Source: Candidatus Omnitrophota bacterium (lineage in GTDB: Bacteria > Omnitrophota > Omnitrophia > Omnitrophales > JACQQS01). From it: 62,286 nt of DNA. Positions 26,491-35,041 of this stretch are shown here, piece after piece (positions within the stretch are counted from its first letter, which is position 1; each line of letters starts with the position of its first letter). A program made the position numbers and the translations under genes. The DNA lies in NCBI GenBank assembly GCA_016206925.1, contig JACQQS010000018.1:1-62286 (forward strand), given 5' to 3'. The notes under the pieces were generated by a model. It saw nothing but the letters and a program-made list of their open reading frames with translations, was not told where the DNA came from and searched no databases.

Positions 26491-28053
26491 TTGAAGTTAC
26501 CCTCACTTTCTTTTAGAGCCATCAAGCCGCCTCCCTTAAATTTGCCAAAGGTTGGAGGGAAGCTGAAATTTCCTCCGCTTTTTCGCAAAAGGCCGAAAGC
26601 CGCGGCTGCAGGCGCTGCTTCTGGCGCCGTTGACGCCGTTATGGTGAATATAGAAGAACATGAGGTGAAAATGGCGCTGGCCAGTTCTTCGTTCACGGGA
26701 GGGCGTGAAATATCCAAGGTTATTACGATTCCATCGCAAGCCGAAGCCGGTGAGGATTTGACGCCCAAATTCGTTTCCGCTTTATCCGAACTGGGGGCCG
26801 TCAATCCCGAGATGGTCGGTGTTATTTCTTCGCACTGGGTCGTTACCAGAAATATTGAAATACCTTCGAAAGATCCGCATGAAATCCGGGAAATCATTAA
26901 TCTCCAGGCGGTTCGGCATACGCCTTATGCCCGCAACGAAATCGTTGTTGAATACCTGAATCTGGGCGTTTACAAAAGTGTGTATTCAAAAGTTCTTCTC
27001 ATTATCGTGCCTCGAGCTACCGTTGCCCGATATTATGAATTGGCGGCGAGGCTGAATCTGAAGATTGGGAAAGTTGTTTTTGGCCCGGAGGCTGTGGCGC
27101 GGAATCTTTTTAAACTTCCCCAGTTTCTTACTCTTAAGACGCCTATTTGCTTGGTTCGATTTGATACGGCGGACAGCGAGTTTATGATTATCCACAAAGG
27201 AACCCTGCTATTTGTAAGAAGCATCCCCATCGGCGCCCAGCATTTTTCCGTGGCCAAGGAAGGTTATCTGCTCCGCTTTGTGGAAGAGCTCAAGCAGTCA
27301 CTGGAAACCTACCAAAGTGAGAGTATCGAACAGAACCCCGCAGCCATCTATGCACTGGGCGCTACCAAGGGACTGGAAGATCTGGATCAACTTGTCGAAG
27401 ACAATTTGAAAATGTCCGTGAAGCGTCTCCTGGACATGGAAGGGATTCCTGTCCGGAAAGATGTTGCCAACGTATATTCGGAGCAGAATGTATCCTACGG
27501 GCACTTAATGGCCTCCGGGATTCTGGCGGAGGAAATGGCGGTTGATTTGACGCCGGAGGAAGGCAAACTTAAAAAATCGGTTGAGGAATGGTCCAAAGAG
27601 TTTATGAAGACGGGTATTCTGGGAATGGCGTTGTTTGCCATGTTGTGCGCTTATTTCCTAAGTTACGTGCTGTTTCAGAAGGTCCGCGTCGATGAATTGA
27701 AAAAACGCTATGAACCCATTCGAAACGAAGCGTCGATTTTGGAAGAGGCATACGCGCGTGTTCGTGCGGTCAAGTATCATCAGGAAAGCGTGGGCCGCTC
27801 AATCGAAACCGTCGCCGTCCTGTCCGATGCCATGCCGGGCGATACGTATGTGACGAATGTGCGTCTGGATGACGACGGGAAATTTACGGTGCGCGGCATG
27901 TCTTCGTATAAGGCTTCCATATTTACATTGGTTGATAATCTGGAGAGCTCTGAGCTTTTCCGGAACGTGCAGACCAAATATATTACGGGTAAAGTTGAAG
28001 AAGACAAGGAAATCGCAGATTTCGAACTTGTCGCTTTTACTGAACAGGGCTAG
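26491..28053 (+). CDS. gspL: GspL-type assembly protein (PilM-PilN-like fusion)
   Basis: TTG 26491 follows a GAGGAG site and the gspK stop. The first about 45 residues are basic and Pro-rich. An actin-like PilM/GspL fold follows ('VMVNIEEHEVKMAL' to about residue 350), then one membrane helix (about 370-392) and a periplasmic PilN-like domain with a coiled coil and an end domain ('DTYVTNVRLDDDGKFTVRGMS'). GspL bridges GspE to the inner-membrane complex. The single chain combines what type IV pilus systems split into PilM and PilN. Confidence 0.88.
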   Translation: MKLPSLSFRAIKPPPLNLPKVGGKLKFPPLFRKRPKAAAAGAASGAVDAVMVNIEEHEVKMALASSSFTGGREISKVITIPSQAEAGEDLTPKFVSALSELGAVNPEMVGVISSHWVVTRNIEIPSKDPHEIREIINLQAVRHTPYARNEIVVEYLNLGVYKSVYSKVLLIIVPRATVARYYELAARLNLKIGKVVFGPEAVARNLFKLPQFLTLKTPICLVRFDTADSEFMIIHKGTLLFVRSIPIGAQHFSVAKEGYLLRFVEELKQSLETYQSESIEQNPAAIYALGATKGLEDLDQLVEDNLKMSVKRLLDMEGIPVRKDVANVYSEQNVSYGHLMASGILAEEMAVDLTPEEGKLKKSVEEWSKEFMKTGILGMALFAMLCAYFLSYVLFQKVRVDELKKRYEPIRNEASILEEAYARVRAVKYHQESVGRSIETVAVLSDAMPGDTYVTNVRLDDDGKFTVRGMSSYKASIFTLVDNLESSELFRNVQTKYITGKVEEDKEIADFELVAFTEQG

Positions 28054-28064
28054 ATAGGAATAAT

Positions 28065-28628
28065 ATGAAATTGGGAATGATCGAAAAGGCAGTCGGCTTT
28101 TACACGCGGGCATCCAAAAGAGAGAAAACCATCCTGTTCGCGGCCATGGCCGCGGTGGCTTTCTGGATTTCGGATCAATATGTGATGGGGCCGATCTTGA
28201 AGTCTTTTAAAGGAATGGACCAGGAAGTCAAGGATCTCAAAGTTAGCATCCGGAGAAGTGTGCATTTACTGTCGCAGAAGGAAAAAATGATGAAGGAGAT
28301 CGAGCAAATCTCGGAATTTTCCCACCCCTCCAGGTCTCCTGAGGAAGAAACGCTGGCTCTGCTCAAACATATCGAAGAGCTGGCCAATAAAGCTTCCGTA
28401 AATCTCCTTTACGTAAAGCCGGCGGGATCAAACCCAAGCGAAACGGTTCAAAAGTACTACATGACTTTAGAGAGCGAAGGCCAGATGCAGCGGTTGGTTC
28501 AATTTTTTTACGAAATAGAAAGTTCCAAGCTTCTGCTTCGCGTTGAAAAATATACCCTTCAACCGGCCGAAACCGGTTCCACCGTGATCAAGTGCAGTGC
28601 CACCATTTCGAAGGCGATTATTCCTTAG
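28065..28628 (+). CDS. gspM: GspM/PilO-like inner-membrane assembly protein
   Basis: This 187-residue protein has a short cytoplasmic head, one membrane helix (about 24-42), a coiled-coil region (about 48-85) and a small ferredoxin-like end domain with 'YYMTLESEGQMQRLVQFFYEIESS', which matches GspM/PilO. It partners GspL. It starts 11 bases after gspL. Its last 11 bases overlap the stop end of a gene on the opposite strand. Confidence 0.87.
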   Translation: MKLGMIEKAVGFYTRASKREKTILFAAMAAVAFWISDQYVMGPILKSFKGMDQEVKDLKVSIRRSVHLLSQKEKMMKEIEQISEFSHPSRSPEEETLALLKHIEELANKASVNLLYVKPAGSNPSETVQKYYMTLESEGQMQRLVQFFYEIESSKLLLRVEKYTLQPAETGSTVIKCSATISKAIIP

Positions 28629-29262
28629 TTTCTGCCGCAGTCTCGCCCGCATGGTTCGATTTAATCCACTGCTCTAAAGCACTTGCAACGTCAGCCTTAT
28701 CCATGCCGCGCAGCTCCTGGACCTGATTTAAAGCGATTTCCGTTTCACCGCCATGCTCGGCTGCTCCGGCGAGCGCGATGCGGGCTCCCTCGAAGTGGGG
28801 ATTCAGTTCGACGGCGCGTTCATAGGCCCGGAGGGCTTTGTCGTGCTTATTCTGCTGGGTGTAGGCAAGGCCTTTTTGGTATTCGGCCACGTAGCTGTTG
28901 GGATTAAAGGACAGCGCCTTGTCAAATGCGTTGACGGCTTTTTTAGATTCGCCTTGTACGGAATAGATGAGACCGAGATGGTAATAGGTGGCATAAGAAG
29001 GGTTCAAATCGGCTGACTTCTTTACAAGTTCGAGGGCTTTTTTAAAATTGCCCACATTGGCGTAGGTCAAGCCCGTTAATAGATAGATCGTGGAATCTTT
29101 CGGCGTCAAAGACAGCGCTTTTTCATATTCCACGATGGCTTCGCTGTATTTCTCTTCCTTTACCAGGTCGTTGCCGCTTTGGATAAAACCGGCTGAATCT
29201 TCGGCTGATAATGATGTGCATAAGAGCAGCAGAACGAGCGTGCTTATGGAAATTCTTTTCAT
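28618..29262 (-). CDS. Periplasmic TPR protein
   Basis: ATG 29262 (minus strand) gives 'MKRISISTLVLLLLCTSLSAEDSA', a clear signal peptide, with an AGGA site upstream; the open frame extends further but without signal features. The 214-residue product holds about four to five tetratricopeptide repeats ('AIVEYEKALSLTPKDS', 'YHLGLIYSVQGESKKAVNAFDKAL', 'YQKGLAYTQQNKHDKALRAYERAV'). It is probably a periplasmic scaffold. It converges on gspM with an 11-base overlap and diverges from the small gene at 29327. Confidence 0.85.
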   Translation of the reverse strand: MKRISISTLVLLLLCTSLSAEDSAGFIQSGNDLVKEEKYSEAIVEYEKALSLTPKDSTIYLLTGLTYANVGNFKKALELVKKSADLNPSYATYYHLGLIYSVQGESKKAVNAFDKALSFNPNSYVAEYQKGLAYTQQNKHDKALRAYERAVELNPHFEGARIALAGAAEHGGETEIALNQVQELRGMDKADVASALEQWIKSNHAGETAAETKE

Positions 29263-29326
29263 TGTAATTCCTTTTCTCTGGTTTAAAATGTTGGTTCTTA
29301 ACGTTCCTTTGGAGAAGTGAGTCTTC

Positions 29327-29686
29327 ATGAGGGCGATCTGTTTTTCCATCCTTGTTTTTTTCTTTCTTTCGACCCGCGCTTTAACAGCCGAAGACGACGA
29401 TATTCTCGGCACCGATCTTAAGGTCATACCGTTTAAAAAGGTGACGAAAAAAGGTCTTACCTTTCGCGTTCCGGATGATATGCCGTTTGTTGAGAAAGAC
29501 GGCATATTGAAGCCCATCGAGTTTGAAGAATATTTCTACAGCAAAATTAAAAAGCTTGAAACGCAAATAGATGATTTAATGGCCCGCATCCGGCAGGCGC
29601 AATCTGCCGTGGAAAAACTCGAAAAAAATGTTGAGGCCGGCCGTTCCAAGCAATCCGAAGATGCGCAAAAGCCGCTTCCGGGTTAA
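29327..29686 (+). CDS. Small exported coiled-coil protein, function unknown
   Basis: This is 119 residues. Residues 1-21 form a signal peptide ending 'TRALTA'. The mature part has an acidic start, 'VTKKGLTFRVPDDMPFVEKDGILKPIEFEEYFY' and then a heptad-rich helix 'KIKKLETQIDDLMARIRQAQSAVEKLEKNV'. I do not recognise the family. It diverges from the TPR gene across 64 bases that must hold both promoters. An ATGAG start with GGAGAAG upstream supports translation. Confidence 0.7.
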   Translation: MRAICFSILVFFFLSTRALTAEDDDILGTDLKVIPFKKVTKKGLTFRVPDDMPFVEKDGILKPIEFEEYFYSKIKKLETQIDDLMARIRQAQSAVEKLEKNVEAGRSKQSEDAQKPLPG

Positions 29687-29696
29687 TGCGCTTAGC

Positions 29697-31193
29697 TTAG
29701 TGCTTTGCGACGCTTCCGTTTCGCTGCGGTATTTCTATGATGAAACGGCTGCCTTTTCCCAATTCACTTTCCACCCAAATCCTGCCGCCGTGCAGCTCGA
29801 CAATTTCCTTGGAGATGGATAGGCCGAGTCCCGTGCTGCTCACGCCCTGCAGTTGTGCCGTGTTCAGCGAAACAAACTTTTCAAAGATCCGCTGAAAATC
29901 CTTTTTTTGAATGCCGGGTCCGGTGTCCTGGACGCTGACTTGTACGAAAGATTTGTCCGGAGCATCCTGGGCCTTTCTGAGGCATGTGGCAATGGTTATT
30001 TTTCCTCCCGCCGGTGTGAACTTGAGCGCATTGCCCGTCAGGTTTGTCAGCACCTGCGTGATCCGGTCCTGATCGGCATCCAGCTCCAGTTTTTCAACCT
30101 CGAAATTTGATTCGATCGTGACTTTCTTGCTCTTGGCCCAAGCGTTAAATGTGTCAATGATCTGCTTGACCAGTTCATCAATCATGAATGTCTTGGGTTC
30201 CAGCTGGAGTTTTCTGGCCTCCATTTTTGAGAGATCCAGGAGATCATTAATCAAGCGGGACAACCGCTGTATGTTTGTGGATGCGATGGTGACCAGTTTT
30301 TCCTGCGGCTTATTTAAGTCGCCCGTAACACGGTCTAGTAAAAGGCTGAGCGATTCCTGAACGCTGTTGAGCGGTGTGCGGAGTTCGTGCGTCACGCTGG
30401 CGACAAAAGCAGTTTTAAGCTCATCAAATTCTTTTTGTTTCGTGACATCCGACAACACGGACACAAAACCAACCGTTTTCCCGTCTTCGCTCTCGATAAT
30501 GGCATTGCTGGCCTTTAAGACTTTTCTTGTTTGATCGCTTTGACTCTGAACTACGATTTCACGCTCTTCCTTGCCTTTGGCATCCTGTGCGAGAGATACC
30601 AGGTGTTCTTCCTTTAGATCGCTTAAGATGGATTTACCGACTTTCTGCTCTTTCCTTGCCCCCAGCAGCTTTTCCGCGGCGGGATTCATCAGGAGAACCT
30701 CGCCTTTGTTATTGACCATGATTACGCCTTCGGCCATTGAGCGGACAATTTCCTCGGTCTGTTTTTTTTCGGTGCCGACGCGCTTAAATTCATTTGAAAC
30801 ATTTTCTAGCTTTTGGCTGACATTTTTATACTGCTCTTCGACAAAATGAACGGCCTTGTCTTTTTCAGCCACGACTTTTTCATATTGTGCCGCGACTTCC
30901 CGGTTTTTCGCTTCAACACGCTGTTGCGCTTCGTGGTCGAGAAGAGCCGTCAGTTTTTGGGCAACTTCATTTCGTTGGTCGGGCGGGATGGGTAGCTTGG
31001 AAATTTGCTTGGCCAGAGATTCTGAGAATTTTTCGTCGATGATCCGCTCGGCGCCGGTGTTAATTTTCTGGTCGAGTTCGGCTCTTTTAGTGGCCAGCCT
31101 TGCCAGTAAAATGGCAAACACTGCCGCAATGGCCATGATGGCGAGGAAAGAATTGACGATCTGCTGCGAAATGACAAACAACAAGTTGTACAC
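29697..31193 (-). CDS. Histidine kinase with coiled-coil stalk and PAS domain
   Basis: This 498-residue protein has one N-terminal membrane helix (about 12-32), then about 110 residues of charged coiled coil, a PAS domain ('MAEGVIMVNNKGEVLLMNPAAEKLLG'), phosphoacceptor box 'SVTHELRTPLNS', and an ATP-binding domain with 'NLTGNALKFTP', 'DTGPGI', 'IFEKF' and 'STGLGLSISKEI'. Only one membrane segment and no periplasmic domain suggest it senses a cytoplasmic signal or a membrane partner. No receiver gene adjoins it; the nearest lone receiver is at 36787. It sits on the strand opposite to the secretion genes. Confidence 0.92.
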   Translation of the reverse strand: MYNLLFVISQQIVNSFLAIMAIAAVFAILLARLATKRAELDQKINTGAERIIDEKFSESLAKQISKLPIPPDQRNEVAQKLTALLDHEAQQRVEAKNREVAAQYEKVVAEKDKAVHFVEEQYKNVSQKLENVSNEFKRVGTEKKQTEEIVRSMAEGVIMVNNKGEVLLMNPAAEKLLGARKEQKVGKSILSDLKEEHLVSLAQDAKGKEEREIVVQSQSDQTRKVLKASNAIIESEDGKTVGFVSVLSDVTKQKEFDELKTAFVASVTHELRTPLNSVQESLSLLLDRVTGDLNKPQEKLVTIASTNIQRLSRLINDLLDLSKMEARKLQLEPKTFMIDELVKQIIDTFNAWAKSKKVTIESNFEVEKLELDADQDRITQVLTNLTGNALKFTPAGGKITIATCLRKAQDAPDKSFVQVSVQDTGPGIQKKDFQRIFEKFVSLNTAQLQGVSSTGLGLSISKEIVELHGGRIWVESELGKGSRFIIEIPQRNGSVAKH

Positions 31194-31459
31194 ATCCTTC
31201 TTAGAAATGGTTGATTACGGTAAGCAACTTATCGGCTTAATGAGCCCGAATTTAAGAAGTATTTTAAAGGAGACGGTCATGCATGTCATGTTCTTTGTCG
31301 AACGCTTGCCGCGTGTTCCTCTAGCTTCCAGAACCCTCAGAATGACAACCAGTTGCAAGCATTAGGCTTAAAAATGTTGAAGTACGGCTTCTTAAGGTAC
31401 TTACTCTAAGTGCCGTAATTACTGAATACTGATTTAGGCCTGATGAGCGCGAAGGAGCT
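31194..31459. other. Intergenic regulatory region between divergent genes
   Basis: This 266-base gap must contain promoters for the kinase (minus) and the MerR-like regulator operon (plus). I see a degenerate palindromic repeat at about 31279-31349, with CCCTCAGAATGAC as its right arm, and a spaced TACGGC/GCCGTA inverted repeat near 31384-31421 that could be a regulator site. No convincing -35/-10 pair stands out. Confidence 0.4.
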
Positions 31460-31723
31460 ATGCAAAACGGTAACGGACAGAATGGATGCGTTAGCGCAAA
31501 GGAAATAGACGCGAAACTGCAAATTCCGTATTCGAAACTAAATTATTACACGACGATCGGATTGTTTTCCGTTGCTCATAGAAACGGCAACAAGCGATTC
31601 TATGATATCACCGATACGGAGAAGCGTTTTCGTTCCATCACAGAGATGATGAACGAAGGTTATCCGTTAAGTTTGATCAGAAAAAAGTTATCTCAAGACG
31701 AGGACCGCCATGAGCTACTATAA
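31460..31723 (+). CDS. MerR-type DNA-binding protein, HTH domain only
   Basis: This 87-residue protein is a winged-helix MerR-like domain: 'SAKEIDAKLQIPYSKLNYYTTIGLFSVAHRNGNKRFYDITDTEKRFRSI'. It has the helix-turn-helix, a Tyr-rich wing and the beginning of the dimer helix but no effector domain. It overlaps the ExeA-like ATPase by 14 bases and so heads the second half of the secretion cluster. It may regulate that operon or bind DNA for another purpose. Confidence 0.85.
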   Translation: MQNGNGQNGCVSAKEIDAKLQIPYSKLNYYTTIGLFSVAHRNGNKRFYDITDTEKRFRSITEMMNEGYPLSLIRKKLSQDEDRHELL

Positions 31724-32591
31724 AATCCTGGGTTTTAAGAAAGAGCCTTTTTCGACAAGCCCTGATCCCGATTTCTTTTATTTGTCCAAAGAACACGAAG
31801 CAGCCTTGACCAATGTATTGATCGATCTGCGCTTGAAGAGAGGCATGAGCGTCATACTGGGTGACGTAGGAACAGGCAAGACCACACTTTCCCGAAAGTT
31901 GATTCAGGAACTTAAAGATCGCGACGACTGTTTGTTCCACATGGTGCTGGATCCTTACTATGAAAATCCCGTTGAATTCCTTTCATCCATTGCCAGAAAT
32001 TTCGGGGTAGTCCCGTTGTATCAAGATCGGATCGCGTCGCTCGTGGACATGCGGGATGCTTTGGAAAGATTTTTCTTCAAAAAAACGGTTGAGGAAAACA
32101 AAACCATTATTCTTATTGTCGATGAAGCGCAGAAATTAACCGGTGAATGTCTCGAAGTACTGAGAGTGTTATTAAATTATGAAACCAATGAGTTTAAACT
32201 GCTGCAATTGGTTTTGCTGGGTCAGCTGGAACTGCAGACAAAGATCAAAGAAATCCCGAATTTCTTTGATCGTATAAGTTACAAAGGAAAGCTGGAGCCG
32301 CTTGACTTTGAAGAAATGAAAGCGATGGTTTTTTTCAGAATGCAGCAAGCCGGTTATCACATCGAAATGCACTTGTTTTTGGAGGAAGCGCTGGGGGCCA
32401 TTTATCGGCACACCAACGGCTATCCCAGACGCGTAAACATGCTTTGCCATCGGGCGTTAAAGGAACTATTGCTTCGAAACAAATTTGTCGTAGATGCGGA
32501 ACTGATCGAAAGATTGGTTGAAGAGGATGTAAAAGGCGGATGGCAGAGAACGAACCACCACTTACTCCAGAAAAGCAGTTACTCAAGCTAA
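31710..32591 (+). CDS. gspA: ExeA/GspA-like AAA+ ATPase
   Basis: This 293-residue protein has the typical ExeA start 'YYKILGFKKEPFSTSPDPDFFYLSKEHEAAL', Walker A 'GDVGTGKTT' near residue 52 and Walker B 'IILIVDEAQKL' near 130, followed by 'INMLCHRAL'-type sensor 2 ('RRVNMLCHRALKELLL'). In Aeromonas, ExeA with ExeB helps place the secretin in the cell wall. Here the peptidoglycan-binding and membrane parts of ExeA are missing, so it is the cytoplasmic ATPase alone, beside a GspC/GspB-like protein. Confidence 0.88.
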   Translation: MSYYKILGFKKEPFSTSPDPDFFYLSKEHEAALTNVLIDLRLKRGMSVILGDVGTGKTTLSRKLIQELKDRDDCLFHMVLDPYYENPVEFLSSIARNFGVVPLYQDRIASLVDMRDALERFFFKKTVEENKTIILIVDEAQKLTGECLEVLRVLLNYETNEFKLLQLVLLGQLELQTKIKEIPNFFDRISYKGKLEPLDFEEMKAMVFFRMQQAGYHIEMHLFLEEALGAIYRHTNGYPRRVNMLCHRALKELLLRNKFVVDAELIERLVEEDVKGGWQRTNHHLLQKSSYSS

Positions 32592-33229
32592 TTGAGAACC
32601 CGAAGCAAGATGCGCTGCGGGCCGAGAGTAAGAAACGGGAGGGCAGGAATTGGTTCTCTGCCGCGGCGCTTAAGGGAAGATTTTCCTTTTGGAAATCCTT
32701 GTCCTCGGCGCGACAGTTTTCGTTAAAGCGGTTTACACGAAGTTCCGTCGGCATCCGCCAGGTTAACACACTTTTGAAGATACTCATCGCGCTTGGCGGT
32801 TTATATTTTGGTTATGCCGTGATTCATATGGGGCTTGAATTAAACAGGGCGTCCAATCTCATATTTGAGCCCGGGGAAGGTACACAGGAGGCAAAAGGAA
32901 CGCCGGAACGGCTGAATACGCTTTCTTATTACCTGGAAAAAGTTTCGGCCAGAAACATTTTTGAGAAGCCGGTGTTGAGAGAACGTAAACCGGAGGAGAA
33001 AACTGAGGTCGAGCCGAGCAAGACAGAGAATGAGGATTTCTCCAAGAGTTTTTCGCTTGTGGGCATTGCATGGTCTCAAAATCCCGAGGCCATGATCGAG
33101 GATACGGCAAAGAAGAAAACCCATTTTGTCCGCCGGGGACAAACGATCGATGAGAAAATAAGAATTGTCACTATCTTTAAGGACAAAGTTATCTTGAGCA
33201 TCGACGGCAAGGAATTTGAACTTAAATGA
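32540..33229 (+). CDS. gspC: GspC-like inner-membrane clamp protein
   Basis: This 229-residue protein has a basic cytoplasmic N-terminus of about 75 residues, one membrane helix (about 81-98), a charged linker and a C-terminal homology-region domain ('FSLVGIAWSQNPEAMIEDTAKKKTHFVRRGQTIDEKIRIVTI'), which matches the GspC HR/PilP fold that contacts secretin N0. The helix-linker-HR order and its place just before gspD support GspC. It overlaps ExeA by 52 bases and gspD by 4. Confidence 0.82.
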   Translation: MAENEPPLTPEKQLLKLIENPKQDALRAESKKREGRNWFSAAALKGRFSFWKSLSSARQFSLKRFTRSSVGIRQVNTLLKILIALGGLYFGYAVIHMGLELNRASNLIFEPGEGTQEAKGTPERLNTLSYYLEKVSARNIFEKPVLRERKPEEKTEVEPSKTENEDFSKSFSLVGIAWSQNPEAMIEDTAKKKTHFVRRGQTIDEKIRIVTIFKDKVILSIDGKEFELK

Positions 33230-35022
33230 AGTTAAAAGTTTCTCGCATTCTCGTTATTTTTGTTCTAATGACTTGGCTGGTTCCCGGTCTTTACGCGCAA
33301 GAGGACGAGACTGCGAATGATACGAAAAGCGATGTCGACTCCTCTCTAGAAAGCATTACGGATCTTTTGGAATCCGCCGGAGAAGGGGGATTCACACCGT
33401 ACGAAGGTGGGAGCGGGCAGTCTTCAGAGGAAGCCGCCGAACCTTCCAAAGGTCTTGAGGAACGTATTTCTCTGGATTTGAGGAATATCGAGGTAACGGA
33501 AGCGTTGAGGTTCATTGCTATGAAAGGCGGGCTGAATCTGGCGATAAGCAAGTCGGTCAGCGGTCGTCTCTTATTGCTGTTGAACGACGTTCCTATCAGG
33601 GACATTTTGGATATTGTTCTCATTACGAATGAGCTTGCGTACGATAAGCAGGGCGAAATTTACAATATCATGACCGAAACCGAATACAAGACCCGTTACG
33701 GCCGCAAGTTTTCCGACCCGCGGAAGGTGGAATTATTCACATTAAAATTTGCCGTTCCCGAACGTATTTTCGCGGCGCTGGATGCCCTTAAGAGTGAAAT
33801 TGGGCGTGTGCTGGTCGACCAGGAATCCGGCATGGTTCTGGTGATGGACACCGAAGATAACCTTGCCCGGATGAGGCGCGCGGTTGAAACACAGGAAACC
33901 CAGCGGGGCATCCGGGTTTTTCCGCTTCAATACGCCAAGGCCAGAGATATCGAAGAACGGCTGAAGTCGCAATTAGATTCAAAGTCTGCCGGCACCGTCA
34001 TTGCCGATGAAACGAGCAACCAGGTTGTTGTTCAGACATTTCCGGAACGCATGGAAGCCATTGCGAAATTAATCAAGGCCTTAGACCAAAAGACAAAAGA
34101 AGTTCTCATCGTGGCCAAAATCATAAAAGTCACCATATCCGACAATCTGGATGCCGAATTTAAATGGGAAGGATTTTTTCAGACAAATCAGCTCGGCGAC
34201 TCAAGTAATGATGCCAGCACCTTTTTAAGCAGTCATGTGTTCAAAGTTCTGGATAGAACGGGCGCAAGCGCATTTGATGATTTTGTGAGTATAGCTCCGA
34301 CAACCCGACCTACCACCAACGTGTCCAAGAACACGTTTACGGAAAATTTGATTTTGGGACAGCTGGGTGAAGACAAGTTTGAAGTGCTTCTCAATTTCCT
34401 GCGTACACTTGGAGAAACTAAAGTGCTCTCCAGTCCGCGCATTACCGTCACCAATAATCAGGAGGCGAAGATTCACGTAGGAGAGCGGCAGGCCTATGTG
34501 ACGACTACTACAACAACCGGAACTTCCAGTAACACCGTCGCCGAACAAGTGACATTCATTGATATCGGCATTCAGCTTTCCGTTACGCCCACCATTAATG
34601 ACGATGGTTTTGTGACCATGAGCATAAAGCCGGAAATATCCAGCGTAACAAGTACGCTCACTACGCAAAGCGGAAATAAAATTCCGATCGTTGATACCTC
34701 GGAGGCGCAGACCACCGTCATGGTTAAGGACAGGACCTCTGTCGTGATTGCCGGTTTGCGGCGTGATGATCTTGTGGTTTCGGATAAGCGGGTTCCGTAC
34801 TTGGGCGATATTCCATATCTAGGTAATATGTTCCGATCGCAGACCAAGGACAAACAGCGTGCCGAGCTGCTTGTTCTCCTAACGCCATATATTGTCGATG
34901 GCGAGTCGTTTGTTACAGGAGAACCTTTGCCGGCATCGGAGTCTATGAAAGGCTATCGTGAATATCCGGCACTCGCAAAAGAATCAGCGGAGCATCCCGG
35001 TGTAGCAGGTGCGGTAGCATAA
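33226..35022 (+). CDS. gspD: Type II secretion outer-membrane secretin GspD
   Basis: This 598-residue protein has a signal peptide ending 'VPGLYA' near residue 24, an acidic stretch, an N0/STN domain ('ISLDLRNIEVTEALRFIA' to about 150), N1/N2 repeats ('VFPLQYAKARDIEERLKSQL'), and the secretin core with 'SSPRITVTNNQEAKIHVGE', 'GIQLSVTPTINDDGFVTM' and 'VPYLGDIPYLGNMFR'. It forms the outer-membrane gate, which shows that the cell has an outer membrane. It has fewer N domains than long proteobacterial GspD proteins. Confidence 0.95.
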   Translation: MKLKVSRILVIFVLMTWLVPGLYAQEDETANDTKSDVDSSLESITDLLESAGEGGFTPYEGGSGQSSEEAAEPSKGLEERISLDLRNIEVTEALRFIAMKGGLNLAISKSVSGRLLLLLNDVPIRDILDIVLITNELAYDKQGEIYNIMTETEYKTRYGRKFSDPRKVELFTLKFAVPERIFAALDALKSEIGRVLVDQESGMVLVMDTEDNLARMRRAVETQETQRGIRVFPLQYAKARDIEERLKSQLDSKSAGTVIADETSNQVVVQTFPERMEAIAKLIKALDQKTKEVLIVAKIIKVTISDNLDAEFKWEGFFQTNQLGDSSNDASTFLSSHVFKVLDRTGASAFDDFVSIAPTTRPTTNVSKNTFTENLILGQLGEDKFEVLLNFLRTLGETKVLSSPRITVTNNQEAKIHVGERQAYVTTTTTTGTSSNTVAEQVTFIDIGIQLSVTPTINDDGFVTMSIKPEISSVTSTLTTQSGNKIPIVDTSEAQTTVMVKDRTSVVIAGLRRDDLVVSDKRVPYLGDIPYLGNMFRSQTKDKQRAELLVLLTPYIVDGESFVTGEPLPASESMKGYREYPALAKESAEHPGVAGAVA

Positions 35023-35041
35023 TTTGCAATGTTTGCAATGG

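Noticed and set aside
28618..29517. Longer 299-residue version of the TPR protein
   Set aside because: The extra N-terminal part is polar, has no signal peptide and is antisense to the small gene at 29327; the ATG at 29262 gives a proper signal peptide.
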